Translations under genes and position numbers: made by a program | Shown: positions 55,756-63,614 of the stretch, one piece after another | Numbering within the stretch: position 1 is the first letter of the stretch | Layout of the letters: every line of letters begins with the position of its first letter | The notes under the pieces: model-generated | Databases searched by the model: none | What the model was told of the DNA's origin: nothing | The model's input: the letters and a program-made list of their open reading frames with translations, nothing else | DNA from: UBA6168 sp964573725 | GTDB taxonomy: Bacteria; Bacteroidota; Bacteroidia; Chitinophagales; Saprospiraceae | Assembly: GCA_964573725.1 (NCBI GenBank) | Contig: CAZNLJ010000002.1 | Span: 1 to 64,000, forward strand | Reading direction: 5' to 3' | Length of the DNA stretch: 64,000 nt

Positions 55756-56916
55756 ATGGCTGTAAAAAAGAATAGCTGGATAGTACTGGCCTGCTGTTGG
55801 ACCGGATGGCTGCTGTTGCAGACCGGTTGTCGGGAAAGTCCCCCGGTTCCACCGGCCGGAACGGACCACCGACCGGCGCCCGCCGCCGACACGCCCTTCC
55901 TGCGGCGTTACGTCGGAACCGGCGAGCAGGGCCGCCCTTGGGAGATGGTCCTGTGGAGTTGGGCGGACGGGTATGTCAGCGGCCGGTGGAACGACGGAAC
56001 GGAAACCTTCGCGCTTGACGGCATATTGCACGCCGACCTGGGTACGGAAATGGTCGCCTACCGCGGCTGGCAGGAAGTGGCGGCCCTACAGGCCAGCCTG
56101 GCCGAGCCAAACCGGTTGTCCGGTCGATACCAAGCCAGGGAAGGCGGTCCTGTGGTGAGGTTCCGGCTCCAGGAACCGGCCCCTGCCGTCGGCCGGACGG
56201 ATTTGTCCGGCACCTGGTATCTCCGGGACGCGGGAGGCGAAGGCACGCTGTTGACCGGAGATTTCGCGGCGGATTCCCTGGATTTCGCCCTGACCCTGTC
56301 CCGGGAAGGGCATAACGGATACCTGGAAGGAAGAGCCGCCCGTGCGGGCGATGCCGCCGTGTTCGAAACAAGCGCGTTCGACGACCAGCCTTGCCGCATT
56401 GTTTTCCAACTTCAGGCAGGTAACCGGATGGAACTCCGCCAGGATGGGAACAATTTCTCGTGTGGATTCGGTGCCGGTGCTTCCGCCCAGGGGACATACC
56501 TCCGGACATCCGCCCCACCATCCTTAGCATTGGGTGTCGGAGATTCCGAAAGGGACATATTCGCCGAACCGGCCTCGAGAGACCATTTCATACGCCTGGT
56601 CGGGGACAGCCTGTTGCCATTTTTCACCGCAAACCTGAAAGTCGTCGACCAAAGGCAGACATGGGGCGACACCACCTTCCTCAGCGGATATGCCCCCGGA
56701 CTGCTGGGGCTTCGGGAAGCTGCCCTGGTACAAACCGCAAGCCATCGGATTTGGGCCGCAACTTTGGTGGAAACGGCCGACGGCGACATCCACCTGCTTT
56801 TCCTGAGCAACCAGGCGAAATCCCTTGTCGAACTCCCCGAATCCCTGCTCAACTGGGCGGAGCGGTTCACCGGAATGCCGCGGACCTTCATGTATCGACC
56901 CGACCCATACCATTGA
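55756..56916 (+). CDS. Lipoprotein of unknown function
   Basis: This 386-residue protein has a hydrophobic start (WIVLACCWTGWLLLQTGC) with the lipobox LLQTGC, so it is probably an envelope lipoprotein. A Pro/Ala-rich linker (PVPPAGTDHRPAPAADT) precedes beta-rich modules; LRRYVGTGEQGRPWEMVLWS, GRYQAREGGPVVRFRL and DLSGTWYLRDAGGEGTLLTG suggest repeated small beta-barrel or 'lipocalin-like' units, and LEGRAARAGDAAVFETSAFD another. No known catalytic motif. It begins 84 bp downstream of a promoter box and is separated from the next gene by a 372 bp gap. Confidence 0.78.
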   Translation: MAVKKNSWIVLACCWTGWLLLQTGCRESPPVPPAGTDHRPAPAADTPFLRRYVGTGEQGRPWEMVLWSWADGYVSGRWNDGTETFALDGILHADLGTEMVAYRGWQEVAALQASLAEPNRLSGRYQAREGGPVVRFRLQEPAPAVGRTDLSGTWYLRDAGGEGTLLTGDFAADSLDFALTLSREGHNGYLEGRAARAGDAAVFETSAFDDQPCRIVFQLQAGNRMELRQDGNNFSCGFGAGASAQGTYLRTSAPPSLALGVGDSERDIFAEPASRDHFIRLVGDSLLPFFTANLKVVDQRQTWGDTTFLSGYAPGLLGLREAALVQTASHRIWAATLVETADGDIHLLFLSNQAKSLVELPESLLNWAERFTGMPRTFMYRPDPYH

Positions 56917-57288
56917 CCACGGCAGGAACGGACCGGACGACCCGGGACGAGCGGTTCCGCCGGGCATCACCGCGGGAAGTGCCCACCCCTGCGACAGCCA
57001 CCGGATACGGTATTTTCCGCAGAAATTCGTTATGTTTGATATTGATTGTCCGATTGGATTCGTTAGATGCCGGGAGCATCGCGTCCTGCCGATCGATTTC
57101 CCGGTGACAAACGAACCGCCGGTGCAGACCGGCTGTTAACCGGAACAGGTACGGCCTTCCGCCGGCCGGAGCGAAACAGCGGCCGGCCCCGGATTGCCGC
57201 CTGCAAATATCCACCGGGTAAAAGCGGAAGACCTGCCAGGCTTCCCGACCAACCCGGTCGTAACATTCACTACATCCTGGCTCATCCT
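56917..57288. other. Intergenic region before the PorE-like gene
   Basis: A promoter box at 57031-57038 lies in an AT-rich dip around 57020-57065. No other feature seen. Confidence 0.4.
57031..57038 (+). promoter_or_regulatory. Bacteroidota -7 box (TATGTTTG)
   Basis: This is an exact TAnnTTTG, 250 bp upstream of the PorE-like start. No TTG at 17-23 bp. If used, the leader is long. Confidence 0.4.
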
Positions 57289-59733
57289 ATGAAGCGAAAC
57301 AACCTATGCGCAACCCTCTTGCTGACACTATCGGTGAGCCTCCTCCTTCCGGAAGTCGGCACGGCGCAAGCCGCCCTCAAGCGCGGGAAGAAGAATTTCG
57401 AGTTGTCCGAATATGCCAAGGCCATCTCGGACTACCAGGAAGTGCTGAAGCAGGACATCCACCATCCGGAGGCGAACGCCGGCATTGCGGATGCCTACCG
57501 CTTGCTGAACCAGCCGGAGAAAGCCCTACCCTATTACCAGGCCGTCATGCTCCAACCCGGTGCGGATGCCGGACTGACCCTTCGGTTCGCCATGAACCTC
57601 ATGGAACTCGGCCAATATGAAACAGCCCAGGAATACCTCCTGCGCATCGCGGAGGGCACCGCCCCGGAAAAGGCCCGGGCGGGCCAGCTGCTGGCCGGTT
57701 GCCGGCTGGCATTGGCGGAAGACCCGAACCCTTCCCCGTTCCGGGTGCAGTTGGAGCCCGTCAGTACGGAGGTTGCCGATTTCGGACCGGCATTCCTGCA
57801 GGACAAGGTCATCTATGCCTCCGAGCGGGAGGACATACCGAACCGGAACACCCGCAAATCTCCCGTGGCGGCACCTTCCGGCAACCGCTTGTTCCTGACC
57901 GAACCGGACCCGAACGGATTCCTGAAGATTCCCATCACCCTGCATGAAGGCTTGCAACAGGAAACCAACGAAGGTCCGCTGGCCTACACTGCGGACGGCA
58001 AATGGGTCTCCGTCTCCCGGAACACCTTCGCCGCCGGTGCCCGCATGATTCCGGAGACCGGCATGACCCTGACCCTCTATATCGGAGAAGCGGGGCCGGA
58101 CGGGAATTGGGGAAACCTGGTGCCGTTCGCCTACAACGGGGTGGAATTCTCCACCGGATACCCCTGTTTTGCCAACGACGGCAAAGTCTTGTTCTTCGCC
58201 AGCGACCGGCCCGGTGGCCACGGCGGATTCGACCTCTATGTCTCCTACCGGAATGGCAACCGATGGTCCGTTCCGGAGAACCTCGGCCCGGCCGTCAATA
58301 CGCCCGGAAACGAGATTTCCCCATTCTTCGACGGTAGGAATCTTTATTTCGCATCTGATTACCACCCCGGCCTGGGTGGCTTCGATATTTTCTGGTCAAC
58401 CGATGAAAACGGCCGTTGGCAAGCCGCCCGCCATGCCGGCAAGGGATTGAACAGCCCCCGCGACGATTTCGGTTTCATTTACCATGCAGGCAGGAACACC
58501 GGTTATATCGTCTCCAACCGACAAGGTGGAAAGGGTGCCGAGGACATCTACCGGGTCCAACGGCAACACATCACCCATACCCTTTCGGTGCTGGATGCCC
58601 TGTCCGGCGCAGCGGTGCCCGGTGCCACCGTCCGGCCCGCCACCGCCCCCCTGCCCCGCCTCGCGGCGGACGCTACCGGCCATATCGTCCTCAACCGGAC
58701 CGATTGGACGCACGACCAGGTCATCATCTCGGCCGACGGATACCACGACAAGCCCGTGGCCTTGTCTACCGAAGGGCCCGCCCGCCCCATGGAAACCACC
58801 GTCCAGCTCCTGCGTCTGGACGCCACCTATGCGGGATCGGTCCTGGCCAGCGGCCATAACGACGGACTTCCGGACGTGTTGGTGACCGCCACCCGCAAAT
58901 CGGACGGTGCCGCCACGACCACCCAAACCGGACCCGACGGACGGTTTTCCCTCCTCCTGCCGGAAGGTTCTTATATCATCCGGTTCTCCAAGCCGGGATT
59001 CCGGGACCTAAGCCTGGATTTCCAGGCCGGCAACGCCTCACCGGACAAGACCATTCCGGCCGCCGCCCTGCTTTCGGTCTATGCCGACCCGGCTCCACCG
59101 ACCGCCCGGCGCCCGGATAAACCGGCCGACCCAAAACCGGCCCGGGGTAAGGAACCTGAAGCCGCGCCCACCCATTCCTTCGCCATCCAGCTGGCATCCG
59201 GTTCCGGGCAACCGGACCTCCGACCATTCCAGGAGAAAATGGCAGGGCTCGGGGATGTCTATGTGGTCGAGGAAAAGGGTACACGGAAGGTCAGGATCGG
59301 TGCATTCCCTACCCGCGAACAGGCGGAGAACCTCCTTGTCGCCGTCCGGAAGAAAGGATACCAGGACGCTTACGTCGTAAAGGACACGACCCGGCCGCCG
59401 AGCGCCCCGACCGGGCAGGAGGATTCCGCGGAACCAACCGCCGGACCGGCTTCGGACCGCGCAGCCCGGGGAATCCCGGCAGAAAAACCTTCCGGTTATA
59501 TGGTCCGGCTCGGTGCTTTCAAGGATGTTTCAAAATTCAGCAAGGACCAATTCTCCGACATCGGCGTCCTTTCCTTCCTCCCGCACCCGAAAGGAACGCT
59601 GACCATCGTCCTTTTGACGGGATACGACAGTCGTTCCACCGCCGAAATCGCCATGCAAAAGGCCCGGAACAGAGGATACCAGGATGCCTTCCTGGTCACC
59701 TTGGTGGAAGGGGAATTGGAGAAGGTGCGATGA
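57289..59733 (+). CDS. PorE-like T9SS-associated protein ending in two SPOR domains
   Basis: This 814-residue exported protein has a signal peptide (about 1-26). TPR helices with NFELSEYAKAISDYQEVLKQ and PEANAGIADAYRLLNQPEKA (about 30-130) come first. A PD40-type beta-propeller follows, with KVLFFASDRPGGHGGFDLYV, NLYFASDYHPGLGGFDIFWS and TGYIVSNRQGGKGAEDIYRV (about 150-420). Then a carboxypeptidase-regulatory-like domain (GLPDVLVTATRKSDGA, DGRFSLLLPEGSYIIRF; about 510-578). PorE of the T9SS has exactly this order but ends in an OmpA-like domain that binds peptidoglycan; here the end is two SPOR-like domains (about 631-700 and 737-807) with KVRIGAFPTREQAENLLVAV and GYMVRLGAFKDVSKFSK. SPOR domains also bind peptidoglycan, so it may be a functional replacement. 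porP lies 2.4 kb away. Confidence 0.85.
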   Translation: MKRNNLCATLLLTLSVSLLLPEVGTAQAALKRGKKNFELSEYAKAISDYQEVLKQDIHHPEANAGIADAYRLLNQPEKALPYYQAVMLQPGADAGLTLRFAMNLMELGQYETAQEYLLRIAEGTAPEKARAGQLLAGCRLALAEDPNPSPFRVQLEPVSTEVADFGPAFLQDKVIYASEREDIPNRNTRKSPVAAPSGNRLFLTEPDPNGFLKIPITLHEGLQQETNEGPLAYTADGKWVSVSRNTFAAGARMIPETGMTLTLYIGEAGPDGNWGNLVPFAYNGVEFSTGYPCFANDGKVLFFASDRPGGHGGFDLYVSYRNGNRWSVPENLGPAVNTPGNEISPFFDGRNLYFASDYHPGLGGFDIFWSTDENGRWQAARHAGKGLNSPRDDFGFIYHAGRNTGYIVSNRQGGKGAEDIYRVQRQHITHTLSVLDALSGAAVPGATVRPATAPLPRLAADATGHIVLNRTDWTHDQVIISADGYHDKPVALSTEGPARPMETTVQLLRLDATYAGSVLASGHNDGLPDVLVTATRKSDGAATTTQTGPDGRFSLLLPEGSYIIRFSKPGFRDLSLDFQAGNASPDKTIPAAALLSVYADPAPPTARRPDKPADPKPARGKEPEAAPTHSFAIQLASGSGQPDLRPFQEKMAGLGDVYVVEEKGTRKVRIGAFPTREQAENLLVAVRKKGYQDAYVVKDTTRPPSAPTGQEDSAEPTAGPASDRAARGIPAEKPSGYMVRLGAFKDVSKFSKDQFSDIGVLSFLPHPKGTLTIVLLTGYDSRSTAEIAMQKARNRGYQDAFLVTLVEGELEKVR

Positions 59734-59772
59734 AAGGTCCCTTCGGAAAACGCGGATAGGCGCACAGGAAGG

Positions 59773-59808
59773 AAATGCCCGGCTTTCGGATCCGAAAGCC
59801 GGGCATTT
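59773..59808. terminator. Perfect 36 bp palindrome between convergent genes
   Basis: AAATGCCCGGCTTTCGGA and its exact reverse complement meet without spacer, folding into a strong hairpin on either strand, each with a T-rich end (ATTT). It separates the rightward PorE-like gene from leftward lpdA and is well placed as a bidirectional terminator. Confidence 0.85.
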
Positions 59809-59904
59809 GCTTACAAGGTATGTCTGACCCGCTTGCCGGCGTAGCGCCGCCGGTACCGTTATCGATGTGCCGGGCCGTGGGAACCGCATCCGGCACCATC
59901 CTCC

Positions 59905-61302
59905 TTACAGGTGGATGACCTCATCGTAAGCGGCGGCGGCGGCTTCCATAATGGCTTCGCTCATGGTCGGATGCGGGTGGACCGTCTTGACCAGTTCGAT
60001 GCCGGTGGTCTCCAGTTTACGGGCCGCCACCACTTCCGCAATCATCTCCGTGACATTGGCGCCGATCATGTGAGCACCGAGGAACTCCCCATACTTGGCA
60101 TCGAAAATGACTTTCACGAAACCTTGGGAAGCCCCGGAGGCCTTGGCCTTCCCGGAGGCGGAGAAAGGAAATTTGCCGACTTTGATTTCATAGCCGGCCG
60201 CTTTCGCCGCAGCCTCGGTATAACCGACGGAAGCCACTTCCGGCCAACAGTAGGTACAGGAAGGAATGTTGTGGTAATCCAGCGGAGCAGGGTGATGACC
60301 CGCGATATGTTCCACGCAGATGATGCCTTCCGCACTGGCGACGTGCGCCAAGGCCGGGCCGGGAATGATGTCTCCGATGGCATAGATGCCCGCCACATTG
60401 GTGCGGTAGAATTCGTCCACCGTCACCATGCCCTTGTCCGTCGCCACGCCCAGGGCCTCCAGCCCCAGGTTTTCCGTATTGGGACTTACCCCGGCGGCGG
60501 AAAGGACGATATCACAGGAAATCACCTCCTCCTTGCCGGTCTTCCGGTCCTTTACCCGGACCAGACAGTCCTTGCCTTTCGTATCGACGGATTCCACCGA
60601 GGTGTTTGCCAACACCCGCATACCCGCCTTGGTGAACAGCTTGGCCAATTCCTTCGAGACATCCGCATCCTCCCGCGGCACCAGTCCTTGTTCCATGAAC
60701 TCCACGATCGTGACCTCCGTACCGAGGGTGCGGTAGAAATAGGCAAATTCGACCCCGATGGCCCCCGCTCCGACCACCACCATGCGGCCGGGTTGTTTTT
60801 CCAGGGTCATGGCCTTGCGGTAATCGATGACCCGCTCGTTGTCGATCGGTAGGTTGGGCAAGGGCCGGGCACGCGATCCCGTAGCCAGGATGATATGCGC
60901 GGCACCGTACTCCGTTTTCTTACCTTGAGGGTCCGTCACCTCCACTTTTTTTCCCCGCATCAGCTTACCGTGTCCCTCCAGGATGGTGATCTTGTTTTTC
61001 TTCATCAGGAAATTCACCCCTTTGCTCATACCCTGGGCGACGTCCCGGCTTCTCCCGATCATACCCTTGAAATCGGCTTCCGCACCTTGTACCCGGATTC
61101 CGTAATCCTGGGCGTGACGGATATAGTCGAACACCTGGGCGCTCTTGAGCAGCGCCTTGGTCGGGATACAGCCCCAGTTGAGACAAATCCCTCCCAGGGA
61201 TTCGCGCTCCACCACCGCTACTTTCAATCCCAACTGGGAAGCCCGGATTGCGGCGACATACCCTCCGGGGCCGCTTCCGACGACAATCAGATCGAAGTTC
61301 AT
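59905..61302 (-). CDS. lpdA: Dihydrolipoyl dehydrogenase
   Basis: This 465-residue flavoprotein is the E3 subunit that reoxidises the lipoyl groups of pyruvate, 2-oxoglutarate or branched-chain dehydrogenase complexes and of the glycine cleavage system. FAD binds at LIVVGSGPGGYVAAIRASQ. The redox disulfide Cys40-Cys45 is in GGICLNWGCIPTKALL, NAD binds at VVVGAGAIGVEFAYFYRTLG, GDIIPGPALAHVASAEG contacts FAD, and the C-terminal HPHPTMSEA carries the catalytic His/Glu pair. Full length and intact. A TATATTTG box lies 151 bp upstream. Confidence 0.97.
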   Translation of the reverse strand: MNFDLIVVGSGPGGYVAAIRASQLGLKVAVVERESLGGICLNWGCIPTKALLKSAQVFDYIRHAQDYGIRVQGAEADFKGMIGRSRDVAQGMSKGVNFLMKKNKITILEGHGKLMRGKKVEVTDPQGKKTEYGAAHIILATGSRARPLPNLPIDNERVIDYRKAMTLEKQPGRMVVVGAGAIGVEFAYFYRTLGTEVTIVEFMEQGLVPREDADVSKELAKLFTKAGMRVLANTSVESVDTKGKDCLVRVKDRKTGKEEVISCDIVLSAAGVSPNTENLGLEALGVATDKGMVTVDEFYRTNVAGIYAIGDIIPGPALAHVASAEGIICVEHIAGHHPAPLDYHNIPSCTYCWPEVASVGYTEAAAKAAGYEIKVGKFPFSASGKAKASGASQGFVKVIFDAKYGEFLGAHMIGANVTEMIAEVVAARKLETTGIELVKTVHPHPTMSEAIMEAAAAAYDEVIHL

Positions 61303-61453
61303 GCTGTTTGATTTGGTTTACTGAAATTCGGGACCTCCACGGCCGTACGCCACCGTCCTTTCGGTTTGGGTCGCCACGGTCGGGAAGACGACGCCGTGCG
61401 CACCGGCGGGATCCTTCCGACGTGCGGAAAAAGCCCCTCCTGCGGCAGGCACG

Positions 61454-61461
61454 CAAATATA
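61454..61461 (-). promoter_or_regulatory. Bacteroidota -7 box for lpdA (TATATTTG)
   Basis: This is an exact TAnnTTTG, followed by C, on the minus strand 151 bp before the lpdA ATG. No TTG is found 17-23 bp upstream. Confidence 0.5.
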
Positions 61462-61576
61462 GCAAAATTGGATGGTAACCATTTCCGGACGGGACAGGCG
61501 ACAGGAAGGGGAAGCAGGTATTGTCCCTCGGAACGAACCGCCGTACGGCCGTGGTCGGAGCGGACCGGTTTTCGAC

Positions 61577-61611
61577 AAAAAAAAAGCCCTGCCACAACTT
61601 GATGCAGCAGG
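61577..61611 (-). terminator. Rho-independent terminator of small AT-rich unit
   Basis: On the minus strand CCTGC pairs with GCAGG, extended outward by GC/GC with one bulge, followed by nine T within GCTTTTTTTTTG. The loop is 14 bases. Confidence 0.65.
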
Positions 61612-61701
61612 AGCCAATCTAACTTACTGATACTATAGACAAATTCTTAGGTTTTACGCACTTGGGGCGATTGTCGCTGCATCAGCAGCAAAAATGATAC
61701 C

Positions 61702-61941
61702 TTAATGTTTTGTTGTGCAAGTATCGGAGGAAAGCACCTGAGGGTACTCCTGATTTTTCCGCCGATCTGTCCGGAAATCGAGCCGGTAACAGTGCGGGAA
61801 CGATGGCAAGCTTCTCAAGTATGGAACGCTAAGGTAAGCCATAGATTTGTTTTTCACAATATTTCTTCCCGCTTTTCTGGGCTGGTCCGCCGGGAACGAC
61901 CGTTTCTTTATACTTGAATCAACTATTTGAATTTCAAACAT
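61702..61941 (-). CDS. Small hypothetical protein, AT-rich, possibly acquired
   Basis: The ATG at 61941 opens a 79-codon frame starting MFEIQIVDSSIKKRSFPADQ and rich in Lys, Arg, Ser and Phe (KAGRNIVKNKSMAYLSVPYL). The first part uses AT-rich codons (ATT CAA ATA GTT GAT) unlike the GC-rich neighbours. It lies between a -7-type box at 61982-61989 and a strong terminator at 61577-61611, so it has the parts of a transcription unit. No family is recognised, and an alternative plus-strand frame (61705-61917) covers the same DNA. It may be a gene remnant or not a gene at all. Confidence 0.3.
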   Translation of the reverse strand: MFEIQIVDSSIKKRSFPADQPRKAGRNIVKNKSMAYLSVPYLRSLPSFPHCYRLDFRTDRRKNQEYPQVLSSDTCTTKH

Positions 61942-61981
61942 ATATAACCATCCTCATTTTTAATTAAACAAATAAAAATAT

Positions 61982-61989
61982 CAAAAATA
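61982..61989 (-). promoter_or_regulatory. -7 box of small AT-rich unit (TATTTTTG)
   Basis: This is an exact TAnnTTTG on the minus strand, 40 bp before the ATG at 61941. A TTG lies only 8 bp upstream, not at 17-23 bp. Confidence 0.4.
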
Positions 61990-62016
61990 TTGTATTTCAA
62001 CAGTGGTTTTGAAACG

Positions 62017-62093
62017 AAAAAAAATTGGTGCCGGGCAGGATTGTGCGCGGCTTCGCGGATCCGCCCGGGACCCGGTCCCTGCCGGGTGGCACC
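62017..62093 (-). terminator. Terminator of porP with a long interrupted stem
   Basis: On the minus strand GGTGCC and GGCAGG (62078-62093 side) pair with CCTGCC and GGCACC (62027-62039 side), and the stem is followed by AATTTTTTTT. It begins about 20 bp after the porP stop. Confidence 0.75.
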
Positions 62094-62113
62094 GGGCGGG
62101 CATGGCGGACCGG

Positions 62114-63193
62114 TCAGAACTTCGGACAAAGGATGAGGTCGTCCTCGTATTCGCCGAGATAAGCGACGGACAATTCGAAGGAAGACCGGTTGAAATTGGT
62201 GGTAGGGCCGAGGAACAGGTCGTAGCTGCAGCCGATGAGAACGTTGTTGATTTCGAAGCCGACCAATGCGACCAAGGCATCGAGCCGGTAATCGCCCGAG
62301 GCGTCCGCGACCGGCCTGGCGAATCCGCCGATGTGGAGCGCGGTACTCCGGTAATCGCTGGTACTGATCCTGACATTCGTCCCTGCATCCAGTTTCATGT
62401 GCGCGCCCTGCCGGTCGAAGACCGCCCTCGGCAAGAGGGTCAGTCCTTTTGAGAGCGGAACCTGGGCCCCCAGGTGGGCGGTGTAGCGCCGGTCGAGTCG
62501 GTTGTCGGGATACGCCGTATCGGCATCGGCATTTTGATAGAAGCTGACACCGGGGCGGGTGATGTGATGGAGGGCGGCACCGGTGAACAGGCGGAACCTG
62601 GAGCCGGCAGGGGAAAAGACGTAATGCAATCCGACGGAGTAATCCCCGAAGGCATAGTTGTTTTCCGGCAGTCTTTCCGCCGTCGGGGAATCATAGGCAT
62701 TGACGCCGTTGAACTGGTCTTCGAAGGTAATGTTGCCGAAGTTGACATTCCGCTGTACCACACCGGCCTGAAAGCCCAAGGACAATACTTGGGTTCCTTT
62801 GAGATTGAGCGCCTTGTGGAAGGCACCGGAAAGGGTCAGTTGGGTGGTGCTGAAGTTGAGCTGCCCGGCGCGGTCGTTGAGGAAATAGACCCCGATGGCG
62901 CCATGGTCCTTGTACCGGGAACCGGAGAAGCGGACCGGCCAACGGAGGTCCAGGCTCGATGCCGAGGTAGTGAACGGGCGCTCCGTCACCCGCCGCCATT
63001 GGTCCCGGTAAATCGCCGACACCCGGAACTTCCCTTCGAACGCCCCGGTCAGGGCCGGATTCAGCACCAAAGGAGCGGAATAGAACTGGCTGAAGGGCCG
63101 GTCCTGCGCGAATGCCGCCGTCAGGCCGGACAGCCACAGGGCCAGGAAAGCCGCATGGCGACAGCATAACAGGTGAAAACGGGAACTTGACAT
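62114..63193 (-). CDS. PorP/SprF family T9SS outer-membrane protein
   Basis: This 359-residue beta-barrel protein has a signal peptide (FLALWLSGLTAAFA). Then comes the family opening DRPFSQFYSAPLVLNPALTG with AIYRDQWRRVTE, and SLDLRW. Later strands include GAIGVYFLNDRAGQLNFSTT, YSVGLHYVFSPAGSRFRLF and VGFEINNVLIGCSYDLFLGP, a family core. PorP/SprF proteins sit in the outer membrane and are needed for secretion or attachment of certain T9SS cargo such as SprB; several paralogues often exist per genome. It has its own promoter (63252-63286) and terminator, and lies near the PorE-like gene. The ATG at 63193 is chosen for the signal peptide. Confidence 0.93.
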   Translation of the reverse strand: MSSSRFHLLCCRHAAFLALWLSGLTAAFAQDRPFSQFYSAPLVLNPALTGAFEGKFRVSAIYRDQWRRVTERPFTTSASSLDLRWPVRFSGSRYKDHGAIGVYFLNDRAGQLNFSTTQLTLSGAFHKALNLKGTQVLSLGFQAGVVQRNVNFGNITFEDQFNGVNAYDSPTAERLPENNYAFGDYSVGLHYVFSPAGSRFRLFTGAALHHITRPGVSFYQNADADTAYPDNRLDRRYTAHLGAQVPLSKGLTLLPRAVFDRQGAHMKLDAGTNVRISTSDYRSTALHIGGFARPVADASGDYRLDALVALVGFEINNVLIGCSYDLFLGPTTNFNRSSFELSVAYLGEYEDDLILCPKF

Positions 63194-63251
63194 ACGGGTC
63201 TGATTTAGGAAAAGTGAATCCGAAATTCCAGTCCTTCGCACGAGTGCCTCG

Positions 63252-63286
63252 CAAATGTACGACCACCCGGGCAAAAGTGTTGCAAA
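63252..63286 (-). promoter_or_regulatory. Bacteroidota promoter of porP
   Basis: On the minus strand TTTG (63283-63286) is followed after 23 bp by TACATTTG (63252-63259), then C. The ATG is 58 bp downstream. Confidence 0.65.
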
Positions 63287-63389
63287 CGATGCCGGCAGGT
63301 TCCCCGAAGACGAGGGAAACGGTAGCCCCCGGTCATCCGGAGGCATATCCGGCGGGAAACGGGGCAAAACAACAATTAAATCACCCGGT

Positions 63390-63423
63390 TTGAACGGACA
63401 TATCGACTGAAATATTATTTTTG
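63390..63423 (+). promoter_or_regulatory. Bacteroidota promoter of the NlpC/P60 gene
   Basis: TTG (63390-63392) is followed after 23 bp by TATTTTTG (63416-63423) in an AT-rich stretch. The ATG at 63615 is 191 bp downstream. Confidence 0.55.
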
Positions 63424-63614
63424 ATTGTCCGACGAATGCAAATCCAGGCCGGATGTCCGGCAACCGGGGCAAACGACCCGGATACGGCCCTGCGCTGCCC
63501 CGGCCGGGAAGCATGGTGGCCGAAACTGTTCCCGGACGGAGGTCCCCACCGGTCCACCGGCGCAGGCAAGCGCCTGTGAAGCAGGCGATAACCGGCGGTT
63601 CAACGGTTCTTTCA

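Larger units (their letters stand above)
61303..62113. other. Intergenic region between porP and lpdA with small AT-rich unit
   Basis: Moving leftward from porP it contains the porP terminator (62017-62093), a promoter-like box (61982-61989), a 79-codon AT-rich frame (61702-61941), a terminator (61577-61611) and the lpdA box (61454-61461). Near 61310 TTTGATTTGGTTTACTGAA resembles the dispersed element described at 27722 and 34051. Confidence 0.55.
63194..63614. other. Intergenic region between divergent porP and NlpC/P60 genes
   Basis: Holds two promoters, one for each gene (63252-63286 and 63390-63423). Nothing else is seen. Confidence 0.5.

Noticed and set aside
61705..61917. 70-codon plus-strand frame opposite the AT-rich unit
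   Set aside because: The minus-strand frame has a promoter box and terminator in the right places; the plus frame has neither.
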